From Methanobacteriota archaeon (GTDB lineage: Archaea > Thermoplasmatota > Poseidoniia > Poseidoniales > Thalassarchaeaceae), in NCBI GenBank assembly GCA_016845345.1, contig JAERSV010000004.1, positions 82,814-146,813 of the forward strand: a stretch of DNA of 64,000 bases, written 5' to 3'. The position numbers were made by a program, and so were the translations under genes. This document shows positions 9,321 to 17,661 of the stretch, piece after piece (the first letter of the stretch is position 1; every line of letters starts with the position of its first letter). Under the pieces are notes generated by a model. The model saw nothing but the letters and a program-made list of their open reading frames with translations, was not told the DNA's origin and did not search any database.

Positions 9321-9721
9321 GCCAAGAATTGGAAAATTATAGTTCTATTACGCCAATTGATGACGAACTACAAGGGCGATTCAAAATCTTGAGAATTGTT
9401 GCTTTCATGCGATGGATAACCCTACTTGCTGGTCCGGCTGCAATTTTGATTGATGATTACATTCAACCATGGCTATTGAGGGGGGGATACCCTTCAATTT
9501 TGACAATGGAGGATCTAAGCAGGTTTCTTTTCTTAGAGGTATTAGGTATTTCGACGTATATTGATGAGGAGCAATTTCTTGCAATTTATCACCATGTAAA
9601 CATCGTCTCATGTTTTCTGTTTGTGGTGTTTGTAGGTTGGGTATTATTCGCCAAGAAAAAAGCAGTCATTGCCGCTCGTGACTTGACACTAATGGAACAA
9701 AAAATGAGGGGGAATATTTGA
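9317..9721 (+). CDS. Small two-helix membrane protein
   Basis: 134 residues, unrecognised. Two hydrophobic segments, about residues 27-45 (IVAFMRWITLLAGPAAILI) and 95-112 (VSCFLFVVFVGWVLF), enclose a polar loop with acidic residues. The GTG start overlaps the stop of the MPPG-repeat gene (GTGA), implying translational coupling. The C-terminus is basic and probably cytosolic. Together with the MPPG protein and the next 88-residue protein it forms an apparent co-transcribed unit. Confidence 0.65.
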   Translation: MSQELENYSSITPIDDELQGRFKILRIVAFMRWITLLAGPAAILIDDYIQPWLLRGGYPSILTMEDLSRFLFLEVLGISTYIDEEQFLAIYHHVNIVSCFLFVVFVGWVLFAKKKAVIAARDLTLMEQKMRGNI

Positions 9722-9722
9722 G

Positions 9723-9989
9723 GTGGGAGAATATCTCTTGGAAATTTGTAGTGGACGGGCCGCTTGGCAAGTTCAACCATCTTCCTCTGACCCAATTGAA
9801 ATGAATGAGGTTTCTGAGAAAATCATTGCATCAGGCTGGGAATGCACACTTAGAAATCGATTATGTTACACCTTTTCTGGTTCAGTCAACTTGACACTTT
9901 TTCCAAGTGGCAAGTTATTGATAAAAACTGCAAATCAGCAAATTGCTGATGAAATCGCCGAAAAACATGTTGAATCTTGGCTAACTTGA
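9723..9989 (+). CDS. Small conserved-looking protein (88 aa)
   Basis: Unrecognised. It starts at GTG 9723, directly after the upstream stop (TGAG/GTG spacing). The motif NLTLFPSGKLLIKT followed by a helix (ADEIAEKHVESWL) gives a compact alpha/beta fold like half of a TBP-type or ferredoxin-like domain. That resemblance is only by eye. Operon position is between the small membrane protein and the TsaC-like gene. Confidence 0.55.
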   Translation: MGEYLLEICSGRAAWQVQPSSSDPIEMNEVSEKIIASGWECTLRNRLCYTFSGSVNLTLFPSGKLLIKTANQQIADEIAEKHVESWLT

Positions 9990-10020
9990 GTTCGGGTTTG
10001 ACGGTTTGTTTGAAGAGGGG

Positions 10021-10659
10021 ATGCCACGACGCTCTCCTGTTATGAGCGGCGATGACTCACATTGGCAAGCCTTGGTTGACAGGGTTAATCACGGTCAACC
10101 CATTGTTTATCCAACCCCAAATTTACCTGCACTGGGTTGTAAACCTACTCCAGATGCTCTGGATGAATTATTCAGATTAAAGCAGAGAGGAAATGATATG
10201 GTTGTATCTCTAGCCGTGGCTGATTTAGAACAAGCAAGTGAAATTGTTGAGATACCAAAACAAGCGCGAAAATTGTTTGAGGATTTCCCTCCATCAACAT
10301 TGACCCTAATCCTTCCCGCACTCAAAACTCTTGACAAGAGAGTTGGGGGGGATTCCATTGCTATTCGTATCATTACAACAGGAATTTGTGGAAAACTTCT
10401 CAGAGAAGTTGGACCACTTACAGCAACTAGTGCAAACCTTAGTGGGGTGAAACCTGTGGCAGATTGTCAAAAATCTGCTGAGGCATTAGGGATGGGTCCG
10501 ACAGAATACATTGCTGGAACTTGTTCAAATGAACCACCCACTACGTTGATACGGTGTGATGACTACGCCACCCTCATATCGGGTGAGCAATTACAGGTTC
10601 TCAGAGAGGGTATCATAAGTAAAAAGGAGGTGAAATCGTGGTCAATGAAGAAGATTTGA
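10021..10659 (+). CDS. TsaC/Sua5/YrdC-family protein, threonylcarbamoyl-AMP synthase-like
   Basis: The family makes threonylcarbamoyl-adenylate for the t6A37 modification of ANN-decoding tRNAs. Supporting motifs are the helix before IVYPTPNLPALGC, LKQRGND (KxR position), the SANLSG phosphate-binding signature (LTATSANLSG) and PTTLIRCDD near the end. The usual PTDTxYGLG is changed to PTPNLPALGC, so a divergent member (YciO-like) is possible. Start choice is unclear: TTG 10006, ATG 10021 or ATG 10042 are all in frame and none has a well-placed Shine-Dalgarno. It overlaps the MAP2 gene by 22 nt, so the two are co-transcribed. Confidence 0.75.
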   Translation: MPRRSPVMSGDDSHWQALVDRVNHGQPIVYPTPNLPALGCKPTPDALDELFRLKQRGNDMVVSLAVADLEQASEIVEIPKQARKLFEDFPPSTLTLILPALKTLDKRVGGDSIAIRIITTGICGKLLREVGPLTATSANLSGVKPVADCQKSAEALGMGPTEYIAGTCSNEPPTTLIRCDDYATLISGEQLQVLREGIISKKEVKSWSMKKI

Positions 10660-11651
10660 AAATCTGGCGTGATGCTGGACATGTTGCTCGCAGAGCATTA
10701 GAATCCATCAAGGATGAAATCAAACCTGGAGCAAGTTGGAATGATGTCATTGAATCTGCTGAACGCTATATTCGCCGCCATGGAGGTAAGGCTGCATTCC
10801 CAACAACAATTGCAGTGAATGACATCGCTGCCCATTACACAACCGACCACAATGAAAGTGATCCACCTGGTTGGGAAAAGGATATGGTGTTCAAAAAAGG
10901 AGATTTGGTTAAACTAGATATTGGTGTCCATGTGAAAGGGGCTATTGGAGATAATGCCCTAACACTAGAGGTAGGTAATAGTAACAAACACACTGATCAA
11001 ATAAAGGCTTCAATAGAGGCTAGGGGTGCATCGATCGAGAAGATGCACCCCGGTACTCCATGGCATGAAGTGGGCGCTGCTGCTGAACAGGCTCAAACCG
11101 ATGCGGGTTTTGCACCAATCAGTAATCTCTGTGGTCATCAACTTGAAACTTTCAATTTACACGCAGGAACTTCGGTTCCTTCGTATGCTTGTGGGCCTGA
11201 TAACCCATCCTTCAAGGGTGAAGTCACGGAAGGTGGAATTTTTGCAGTTGAGCCTTTCAACACCACAGGTGCACAGGGATTAATAGAAAATGTCCCACCG
11301 AGGAATTCGAGCAATATTTGGAGAATAACAGGTGATATCTCGGTAAAGAAGGCTTTGGCAAAAAACAAGTTAAAGCCGTTAGGCGCTACAATGGCAAGAT
11401 ATCTTGAAGAACGATATCACCAGTTACCATTTGCAGAAAGATGGGCATTCCCTCTGCTGAAAAAACCATTCCCAAATGAGGATGAAGAAAGCCTACAAAG
11501 TAAATGGGATGCTTTGACAAAGAAATTAATCAACATTCGTTTCCTTGAAACATACCACATGCTAAAGTGTGTGGATGGGGGATTGATTAGTCAATACGAA
11601 CACACCGTTTGGATCGCGCCTGGAGGCGCTGAAATTCTCACAATCGAATAA
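10638..11651 (+). CDS. map: Type II methionine aminopeptidase
   Basis: Removes N-terminal Met from nascent proteins. The dimetal site can be traced: AAHYT histidine, KLDIGVHVKGAIGDNALT (two aspartates), GHQLETFNLHAG histidine, AVEPF glutamate and QYEHTVWI glutamate. The type II insertion is present between the last two metal ligands (residues about 230-300), as expected for archaea. The GTG start has GGAGGTGA six bases upstream, inside the TsaC-like gene. Length (337) is slightly above the usual 290-300. Confidence 0.92.
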   Translation: MVNEEDLKIWRDAGHVARRALESIKDEIKPGASWNDVIESAERYIRRHGGKAAFPTTIAVNDIAAHYTTDHNESDPPGWEKDMVFKKGDLVKLDIGVHVKGAIGDNALTLEVGNSNKHTDQIKASIEARGASIEKMHPGTPWHEVGAAAEQAQTDAGFAPISNLCGHQLETFNLHAGTSVPSYACGPDNPSFKGEVTEGGIFAVEPFNTTGAQGLIENVPPRNSSNIWRITGDISVKKALAKNKLKPLGATMARYLEERYHQLPFAERWAFPLLKKPFPNEDEESLQSKWDALTKKLINIRFLETYHMLKCVDGGLISQYEHTVWIAPGGAEILTIE

Positions 11652-11740
11652 AAAAAATGGTCTTAATAACAGCCTCACAAAGGCGAAATTGGAGTATCTG
11701 CAATTGAAAACGATTTTATGCCATCACTGTAAGGGCTATT

Positions 11741-11826
11741 GTGAACAGGGCCGTTGAGTGTTCTTCGTCGAGTGTGCATCCCATCCCCTCTACGTATACC
11801 TCTCTCCCTGTTCACCTTTCTTTTTT
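11741..11826 (+). ncRNA. Candidate structured RNA or terminator closed by a 10-bp stem
   Basis: GTGAACAGGG (11741-11750) and its exact complement CCCTGTTCAC (11806-11815) enclose 55 nt, followed by CTTTCTTTTTTG. The 75-nt size is tRNA-like, but no T-loop or anticodon arm can be drawn. It may be the MAP2 terminator or a small RNA; I cannot decide from sequence alone. Confidence 0.35.
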
Positions 11827-12030
11827 GATAGATAGGCTGAGCCATCAATCGTGGTAAAATCCTGCTGAATTGCTATTAGGAGTAAATCATCTGAAGGTGG
11901 TATTCTACAAAATATTTGTACTAGTGCGATGATGTTATATTTTCTGACACGATACTCTAAATACACATCAAATATTAGACCAGTGTTGCGTTTAGGAATG
12001 GATGTATTGTGATTCAATCCGGCAGTTACC

Positions 12031-12038
12031 TTAATATC
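12031..12038 (+). promoter_or_regulatory. Probable TATA element of the pilin gene
   Basis: TTAATATC lies about 50 bp before the pilin ATG. A start about 25 bp downstream would give a leader of roughly 30 nt that begins with the CCCCCGCTGGGGG hairpin. Assignment is by position only. Confidence 0.35.
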
Positions 12039-12061
12039 AATAGGCATCATAGGCGGAAGCA

Positions 12062-12074
12062 CCCCCGCTGGGGG
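12062..12074 (+). promoter_or_regulatory. Hairpin in pilin 5' leader
   Basis: CCCCC, loop GCT, GGGGG: a very stable 5-bp stem just ahead of the GAGG ribosome-binding site (spacer ACTAAAA) of the pilin gene. It could stabilise the mRNA 5' end or modulate translation. Confidence 0.4.
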
Positions 12075-12088
12075 AATGAGGACTAAAA

Positions 12089-12586
12089 ATGATGAAGAAC
12101 GAGAAGAATGAGCAGGCAGTCAGCCCGGTTATCGCAACCATCCTAATGGTAGCAATCACCGTCGTGTTGGCCGGAGTACTGTACGTGTGGGCAAACAGCC
12201 TAGCAAGTGAGGGCACAGACACCTCAGCTAGCACACTGAACACATACACAGCAGATGACGCAGATGATGACGCAAACGATGCAGCTGGCGGAGCAGACAC
12301 ACTGATCCGCATGCAGATGACTGGCAAGGATGACCTAGCATGGTCATTCGTAAAGGTCACACTGAGTGTGGGTGACAACATCTACACATGCAGCGTAACA
12401 GCAGGCGATGACTGCACTATCAGCCAATCCGCTGGTAGCAACGACAACGCATGGGAACCTGGGGAGTACATCTTCCTAAGTGAAGGCACAGCAGAAATCT
12501 GCAGTGCACAAGGCTGTGACGTCGGTATCTCCGTAACAAACGGTGGCCACACAGTTGCTGGTGACACAAGCCAGACTGTCAACTGA
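12089..12586 (+). CDS. Archaeal type IV pilin (class III signal peptide)
   Basis: 165 residues. The N-terminus KNEQAVSPVIATILMVAITV is the archaeal pilin signature: a short charged leader, a prepilin-peptidase site before the conserved SPVIA, then a single hydrophobic helix that forms the pilus core. The extracellular part contains four cysteines in a Cys-x-Val / Cys-Thr and CSAQGCD arrangement, suggesting disulfides. GAGG precedes the ATG by 7 nt. Synonymous codons are shifted towards C/G endings (gcc, ctg, gtc, aac) relative to neighbours. Together with its strong dedicated terminator this points to a highly expressed surface protein. It is next to glycosyltransferase and flippase genes. 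Confidence 0.9.
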   Translation: MMKNEKNEQAVSPVIATILMVAITVVLAGVLYVWANSLASEGTDTSASTLNTYTADDADDDANDAAGGADTLIRMQMTGKDDLAWSFVKVTLSVGDNIYTCSVTAGDDCTISQSAGSNDNAWEPGEYIFLSEGTAEICSAQGCDVGISVTNGGHTVAGDTSQTVN

Positions 12587-12631
12587 GCGCTGAAAAGCTG
12601 TTCACGTAGATAACACAAGTAATGCAAACAC

Positions 12632-12681
12632 GGTCCTCGTTGGGTCGCCTTCGGGCGGCTCAACGGGGGCCATTTTTTTTT
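12632..12681 (+). terminator. Intrinsic terminator of the pilin gene (18-bp stem, TTCG loop, T9)
   Basis: Arms 12632-12649 and 12654-12671 pair over 18 positions including G-U pairs, closed by a TTCG tetraloop (12650-12653) and followed by nine T residues (12673-12681). It is 45 bp after the pilin stop. This is the strongest terminator in the window. Confidence 0.9.
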
Positions 12682-12759
12682 GTAAAAATTTCACAACCAA
12701 GTGAATTAATCCTGTATTCTAAATTCTCGAATCATTGGATTTTGCATTCGCTCAATGAC

Positions 12760-14022
12760 TCACTGTAATTGGTCATAACGATTAATTGATTCTCGAATCT
12801 CTTGAATAGGTCTCCAAATATGGGACTTCAAACGAAGTACGATTCTCAGGTGCACCCACACTAGTATAGCCATTGAATGTACAAATGACGTTAATGCATT
12901 CATCGGCCGTAGGTGCTTTGTCCTTAGAACAAGAACACAAAACGGAGGGGTGAGTAATACAAGGAACAAAGACAAATTTAGTAACGCAACACTGAGAGTA
13001 AACAAATTCCATTGTTGTAATTCCAGCGCCACAGACAATAAGACACCAACACCACAGGCAAGAGATGCAATGACTAAGGCTGGCATTTTGATATGTATAT
13101 AAAACAGGGTTCGCATGGTCATCCGCATCGGTGCCCCCATCTTCTTTGAAAACATCAAATCTGAATTGCGCCAAAGGTGTCGCACGAGCCCTTGGGCTCG
13201 CCGCATCCTTTGGCTGTGAATTGCTGATAACGACCTTGGCACGGCTTCAAAGAAGTGGAGGTCAGGGTCATGAATTGCTCTCAAGCCTTGGCGACGTGCT
13301 TCAACTGCTAGTTGAGAATCATCGGCATTGGAATCCGCCACAACACCTGCGTTGATTGCACTACGACTGTAAGCGGCTAAAGACCCTTCAAAAATTGGTG
13401 TTGAATCTAAGCGGCTTTCCGCTTCTCTCGCCCGATTATAGTATGAACGATATGCATTTGAACCCAACATTGGTTTACCATTTTCATCTATTGGTTGCTG
13501 TTGTCCACAAACCGCGCCAATTTCTGGATTCAAAAACCAACGCCCAATTCTCTCCAAAGAATTCACCTCTAAACGTGAATCTGCATCAGTGAGAACTACC
13601 ACTTCGCTATCAGCATGGGATTCAGCCAAACCCAAATTGACTGCCGCAGATTTACCTGCAACACTAGTTGTTGAGAGTAGCCGAACGAGTGGGCCAAATT
13701 CTGGAGCATTGGAAATCCAATCTTCTACGACTTGCATGGTCTGGTCGGATGAGCCAGTATCGATTACCAAAACCTCAAGTGACTCTCTTGGATAATGTTT
13801 GAGTGCCAAATCGGACAATTTTCCTGCAATAACCAACTCTTCATCTCGCACACAGATTATCACGGTCATTCGTGGTAGTGGTTCACTACTTGCCTCCGGA
13901 AAAGTTGGAAAGGGGTGTTTTTTCAACCATTTACGGTTAAACCAATCCTGTAAAAGTAAGGGTAAAACTGCGATTGAACCAAGGCCAATTTCTGCAAAAA
14001 TCAGCCATTCAGTTGGTGTCAT
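12760..14022 (-). CDS. Family 2 glycosyltransferase, membrane-anchored
   Basis: 420 residues. An N-terminal membrane anchor (residues 8-25) is followed by a GT-A domain: MTVIICVRDEE, VLVIDTGSSDQT, the metal-binding VLTDADS, an EGS acceptor region and SQRMRRAQG (QxxRW-like). Three or four transmembrane helices follow (about 305-395). This is the organisation of processive or polyprenol-linked GT2 enzymes that face the cytosol. Its ATG overlaps the GT4 stop as ATGA, so the two are a tight operon. Sugar specificity is unknown; a role in glycosylating the adjacent pilin or the S-layer is inferred from position. Confidence 0.87.
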   Translation of the reverse strand: MTPTEWLIFAEIGLGSIAVLPLLLQDWFNRKWLKKHPFPTFPEASSEPLPRMTVIICVRDEELVIAGKLSDLALKHYPRESLEVLVIDTGSSDQTMQVVEDWISNAPEFGPLVRLLSTTSVAGKSAAVNLGLAESHADSEVVVLTDADSRLEVNSLERIGRWFLNPEIGAVCGQQQPIDENGKPMLGSNAYRSYYNRAREAESRLDSTPIFEGSLAAYSRSAINAGVVADSNADDSQLAVEARRQGLRAIHDPDLHFFEAVPRSLSAIHSQRMRRAQGLVRHLWRNSDLMFSKKMGAPMRMTMRTLFYIHIKMPALVIASLACGVGVLLSVALELQQWNLFTLSVALLNLSLFLVLLTPPFCVLVLRTKHLRPMNALTSFVHSMAILVWVHLRIVLRLKSHIWRPIQEIRESINRYDQLQ

Positions 14023-15053
14023 TCAGACGACTCCTGAATTGAATTTTGATAAAGTTCTGCCCACTGTTTACCTAGCATTTCTGGCGTCTGCTGAGTGACA
14101 GACTCGGGGCCAGCAGATGACATTTTTTCCCAGTAATCAGAATCATTGAGCACCTTCTCTATTGTGTTGGCCCAATCATTAGAGTCTAAGTTTTCAACAA
14201 TGATTCCACCGTCTCCTAAAATTCCTTGACAAGAAGGGGAGGCCATTACGGGTAAGCCGCATGAAAGGGCCTCCATAGCCGCCACGGGCATACCCTCGTA
14301 ATCAGACGGAATCAACAACAAACCAGCGGTTGTTAGTAACTCATCCTTCTGCTCACCAGTCAACCATCCTCGAGCATGTATTCCTTGCTCTGGACCCAAA
14401 TCCCCTACCCACTTATGACTGGGTGAAACTCCTGAAAGGTGAAGATGTACGTCATGACCACGGGTTCGCAATTCTTGTGTGACTTTGATTGCCAATCGAT
14501 GGCCTTTGATAGGTGATGGTCGAGCGAGTAAAATCATCAATTTAGGGTCTCGATTAGATGTTTCAATCATCCTAATTGGTGGTGCGGGAGAGCCGATAAC
14601 CTGTAATTTTTCCAAGCCTATTTCCTTTTTATGACGTGGAGTTAGAGCAACGGGTGTAACTAATTGATGGGATGTAATCTTAAAAAAATCAGTTCTAACC
14701 GAATTTGAATTAAGCAGAAATGAGTTGAAATTTCCTGCATGAATTTGTAAAATGACAGGTACCTTTGCCTGAATACACATTTTAACTGCTCTAATCTTTC
14801 TCCACCACGAATAACTGGTAGCCGTATGAATATGAATGACGTCTGGGGGATTATTTTTGAGTCTTAATTTCAATTCTCTTTTAGCAGTGCGCCATGCATT
14901 GATTTTTGCTAACACTGAACCATCAACATGTGTGTTAATTGATTCTGTAGTCCAATCTACTGGTGGATGCTTGAGATGGTGCCTGATTGTTGCCTGCATA
15001 CCACCCCGGCTTTCTACCGGCCCGACATGTAAGACTCGCTTCAACCCAGCCAC
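14019..15053 (-). CDS. Family 4 glycosyltransferase
   Basis: A GT-B fold retaining glycosyltransferase. The start is set at GTG 15053 (VAGLKRVLHVGPVESRGGMQ), because the N-terminal beta strand KRVLHVGP and the glycine loop must open the domain. The in-frame extension to 15167 runs across the divergent neighbour's start and looks non-coding. C-terminal donor-site motifs: LLARPSPIKGH, HARGWLTGEQKDEL and SDYEGMPVAAMEALSCGLPV (the E-x7-E region). No membrane segment is seen. Followed by the GT2 gene with a 4-nt overlap. Confidence 0.85.
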   Translation of the reverse strand: MAGLKRVLHVGPVESRGGMQATIRHHLKHPPVDWTTESINTHVDGSVLAKINAWRTAKRELKLRLKNNPPDVIHIHTATSYSWWRKIRAVKMCIQAKVPVILQIHAGNFNSFLLNSNSVRTDFFKITSHQLVTPVALTPRHKKEIGLEKLQVIGSPAPPIRMIETSNRDPKLMILLARPSPIKGHRLAIKVTQELRTRGHDVHLHLSGVSPSHKWVGDLGPEQGIHARGWLTGEQKDELLTTAGLLLIPSDYEGMPVAAMEALSCGLPVMASPSCQGILGDGGIIVENLDSNDWANTIEKVLNDSDYWEKMSSAGPESVTQQTPEMLGKQWAELYQNSIQESSE

Positions 15054-15107
15054 CTTTAGTGCGGGGGAGATGGAGCAACGATATAGGAGTCGGCATTTCG
15101 GGTAATC

Positions 15108-16250
15108 GTGAATCTTCTTTGGGTGACAGCAAAGCGGCTCGGTGAAGACCTCGCCAGCACCACGCAATTAGCGGTCACAAACTCGTTGGCAAAAAGGGGA
15201 TGGGACGTCACAATCGTTGCACCAAAAGGTAGTGCGCCTCAGCAAAGTAATGTTTCAAGTGAATTGGATGCAGACGAAAATAGTTCTAAACCGACCTTTT
15301 TCGAAGTCAAAAGATCTCGTAAACCTGGATTAGGTTGGCTGACCTTTGGCCGTCATTTGAAGAAAATGTTGCCAAATGTGGTGAAAGGAGGAAGTTTTGA
15401 TGTTGCATTAGTGGAATGGCAAGCAGTTGCAGGTTCACATAAGGCACTGACGAAGTTCAAAATCCCGTGGCTAATTGTTGATAGAAGCCCACCGGTTTTC
15501 CGTTCCCTTGCTGGACAACTCCAATGGTTTGAGTACCGCCGCGCATACAAATTAGCCAGCAAAAATGGCGTCGCTGGTTCGGTACCAAAATCACAAGCAT
15601 TAGCAGATTGGAATCGCCAGCATAAACGAATTATTGAACCTGTTAGCATTCTAGAAGCAGGAGTTGATGTATCAAGATTCAATCCTTCAAATTTTACTGG
15701 AAAACCGTCAATAATTTACCACGGCCAACTCGATAAAGAAAGGAATATAATGCAATTAGTAGATATTGGCTCACTCATTGCAGAGAGAGGAATTGATTTC
15801 AAAATGAGAATTGCTGGCGCGGGGAATTGTTTAAGAGAACTACAGAAGACAGCCACTGAACATGAATGGTTGGAGGTTTTAGGCCCAATACCCTCAGACC
15901 AAATACCCCTGTTTCTTTCGTCGGGCCATGTCGCTCTCTTCCCCCTCCCTGATGGTGAAAATTGGCGTTTAGCAAGTCCTCTAAAAGTGCGTGAATGGGC
16001 CGCAGCGGGTTTACCTATGGTTCTTTCAAATATCACTCCGCACAAATCAATCGGAGATAGAAATTGGGTCAAACTTGTTGAGCATGATGCAACATCAGAT
16101 GAATGGGCAAATCAGGTTGAAGAATTGCTGAATTCGGACCTTAAAAAGTTGGGTGCAGAGGCAAGATCAGATGCTGAAACCGAGTTTGATTGGGATATAA
16201 CGACCAGAGAACTCGTCCTGAAAATTATCGAACTTGGGGGAGCAAAATGA
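15108..16250 (+). CDS. Family 4 glycosyltransferase
   Basis: 380 residues, GT-B fold. The GTG start at 15108 gives the typical opening MNLLWVTAKRLGEDLASTTQ. The second half carries IYHGQLDKERNI, a LGPIPSDQIP segment, and SPLKVREWAAAGLPMVLSN, where the donor-binding Glu is in VREW. The gene is divergent from the other GT4 across a 54-bp spacer that must hold both promoters. It is followed by the flippase gene 19 bp later. Confidence 0.85.
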   Translation: MNLLWVTAKRLGEDLASTTQLAVTNSLAKRGWDVTIVAPKGSAPQQSNVSSELDADENSSKPTFFEVKRSRKPGLGWLTFGRHLKKMLPNVVKGGSFDVALVEWQAVAGSHKALTKFKIPWLIVDRSPPVFRSLAGQLQWFEYRRAYKLASKNGVAGSVPKSQALADWNRQHKRIIEPVSILEAGVDVSRFNPSNFTGKPSIIYHGQLDKERNIMQLVDIGSLIAERGIDFKMRIAGAGNCLRELQKTATEHEWLEVLGPIPSDQIPLFLSSGHVALFPLPDGENWRLASPLKVREWAAAGLPMVLSNITPHKSIGDRNWVKLVEHDATSDEWANQVEELLNSDLKKLGAEARSDAETEFDWDITTRELVLKIIELGGAK

Positions 16251-16269
16251 CTGAGCTTTGGTGGTTAAA

Positions 16270-17607
16270 ATGACCGTGCAAGAAAGTGAGGGAGTCACCC
16301 CAAAAGTAGGAGAGACTCGGCGCAAAGTTGTGCCACAAAGAGACACACTTTGGCTCTCTGGAGCAGATGCGGTTAACCTCGTGTTTGGAGTCATAATTCA
16401 CGTAGTTTTGACTCGCGCTTTACTCAGTGATGATTATGGAACATTCGTGTTACTGCTCGACTTTTTCCATGTCTGTGTGATACTGGTGGACCTCGGACTT
16501 CCCACACTCATCGCCCGCGATGGTGGCAGGCTAGGCAACCGACTTCCTTCCTTTGTCAAGCGGATTGGAAGGGTGCAAGTGATGCCGGCGCTCGGATTTA
16601 TTGTGCTGATTCACATCTCTGCATTCGCCTTGATATCCAAGGTCGAAACCGACTGGCTGAGTGCATCGGTTCTGTTGTTGATGAGTGCGTGCATTCAGGT
16701 ATTCACCTACTCCTTCCGCGCCGGACTCAGGTCAATGGGTGAGGCGCGGGCCGAGGCGTTCGTGCGCATCGTAGACCGTGGTGTAGTCGCGGTGTTGATG
16801 TTGTTCTGGGCCGACGGCCTTGTTGATTTCAGTGTAGCAACTGTTGCGGGTCCACTGCTCTCCTTCGCGTTGGCGATTGGCTACCTACAATTCATCCTCG
16901 CCCCCAAACTCGGAGACCCCGATGAGAATTCACCTGAGACGGCAGAAATGGAAAGCAAGGAATTGGTCAAATCCGGCCTCCCATTCCTGATTGCTGGTGC
17001 GGCGCTCGTAGTCAATGTCCGAATCGAGAAGCTGTTACTGGGGGTGTTCGCGACTCCGGCTGACATCGCGGTTTTTCAGATTGCATGGCTTGGCTTCATC
17101 GCCGGCTACGGACCTATTCTCTCTTTGAGAGCGGTACTTCTCTCATGGTTTGGTGAGGTTCGAGACGACTACGAAAAGTTGGTGCACCGCTACAAAAGGG
17201 CGTTTTTCGCAACCGCGATTCTCGCACCTGTTGGAGCCGGAATCGGACTGTTGATGGGACCGTTTGCATTTGAGGCCTTGTTCCCAGAGTATACTGAAGT
17301 TGTCGAAAAGCCGTTCCTCGGATTATTGTTGGCGTGGCTATTCCACACGATGGCGAGTCCCTCGCTGTCCCTCATTCAGGCAGGAAAGAAGCCATGGAAT
17401 TATACCCGAATACTCTGGCTAGGAATCCTAGTCAGCACTGTCACCTGCGTTATACTGATTCCCACCCAGCCAAGTGCAGTGATTGGTGCTACAGCCGCAG
17501 CAGTTTGTGGTGCGTTGACAGTCTTCGCATTCGCCTTCACTGGAATCGGATTGGCAGGTATCGAACCGCCTGAAAACACAAAGGAATCAACCACTTCAAC
17601 CGATTGA
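16270..17607 (+). CDS. Polysaccharide flippase (Wzx/MATE-like), atypical GC
   Basis: 445 residues with about 12-14 transmembrane helices and the MOP-superfamily opening: a polar N-terminus, then NLVFGVIIHVVLTRALLSDDYGTFVLLLDF. It would flip lipid-linked glycans across the cytoplasmic membrane. The start is ATG 16270, preceded by GGTGG with a 5-nt spacer; the TTG at 16258 is less likely. Base composition is clearly richer in G+C than the neighbours: 40 of the 60 bases in 16741-16800 are G or C. That could mean recent acquisition or a swap of the flippase with its substrate. The C-terminal tail is polar and Thr/Glu-rich. Confidence 0.85.
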   Translation: MTVQESEGVTPKVGETRRKVVPQRDTLWLSGADAVNLVFGVIIHVVLTRALLSDDYGTFVLLLDFFHVCVILVDLGLPTLIARDGGRLGNRLPSFVKRIGRVQVMPALGFIVLIHISAFALISKVETDWLSASVLLLMSACIQVFTYSFRAGLRSMGEARAEAFVRIVDRGVVAVLMLFWADGLVDFSVATVAGPLLSFALAIGYLQFILAPKLGDPDENSPETAEMESKELVKSGLPFLIAGAALVVNVRIEKLLLGVFATPADIAVFQIAWLGFIAGYGPILSLRAVLLSWFGEVRDDYEKLVHRYKRAFFATAILAPVGAGIGLLMGPFAFEALFPEYTEVVEKPFLGLLLAWLFHTMASPSLSLIQAGKKPWNYTRILWLGILVSTVTCVILIPTQPSAVIGATAAAVCGALTVFAFAFTGIGLAGIEPPENTKESTTSTD

Positions 17608-17661
17608 AGCAATTCTCTCTTTTTCCTTTGAGTTCCTAAGATTTTGTGCTGGAAAAATGAG

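Larger units (their letters stand above)
11652..12088 (+). other. 437-bp non-coding stretch between MAP2 and pilin genes
   Basis: No convincing gene. It holds an inverted-repeat-closed 75-nt element followed by a T tract (11741-11826), AT-rich DNA, a TATA-like TTAATATC (12031-12038) and a short hairpin just before the pilin start (12062-12074). A minus-strand 90-codon frame (11790-12062) exists but lacks family resemblance and a clear ribosome-binding site. Confidence 0.6.

Noticed and set aside
8876-9325. Gly/Pro-rich minus-strand frames opposite the MPPG repeats
   Set aside because: Repeat-generated shadow frames on the antisense strand.
11790-12062. Minus-strand open frame of 90 codons in the gene-free stretch
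   Set aside because: No recognisable family, no ribosome-binding site, and it covers the pilin promoter; probably chance.
14019-15167. Longer GT4 reading frame starting at 15167
   Set aside because: The extra N-terminus lacks the GT-B first strand, is Cys/His rich and crosses the divergent gene's start.
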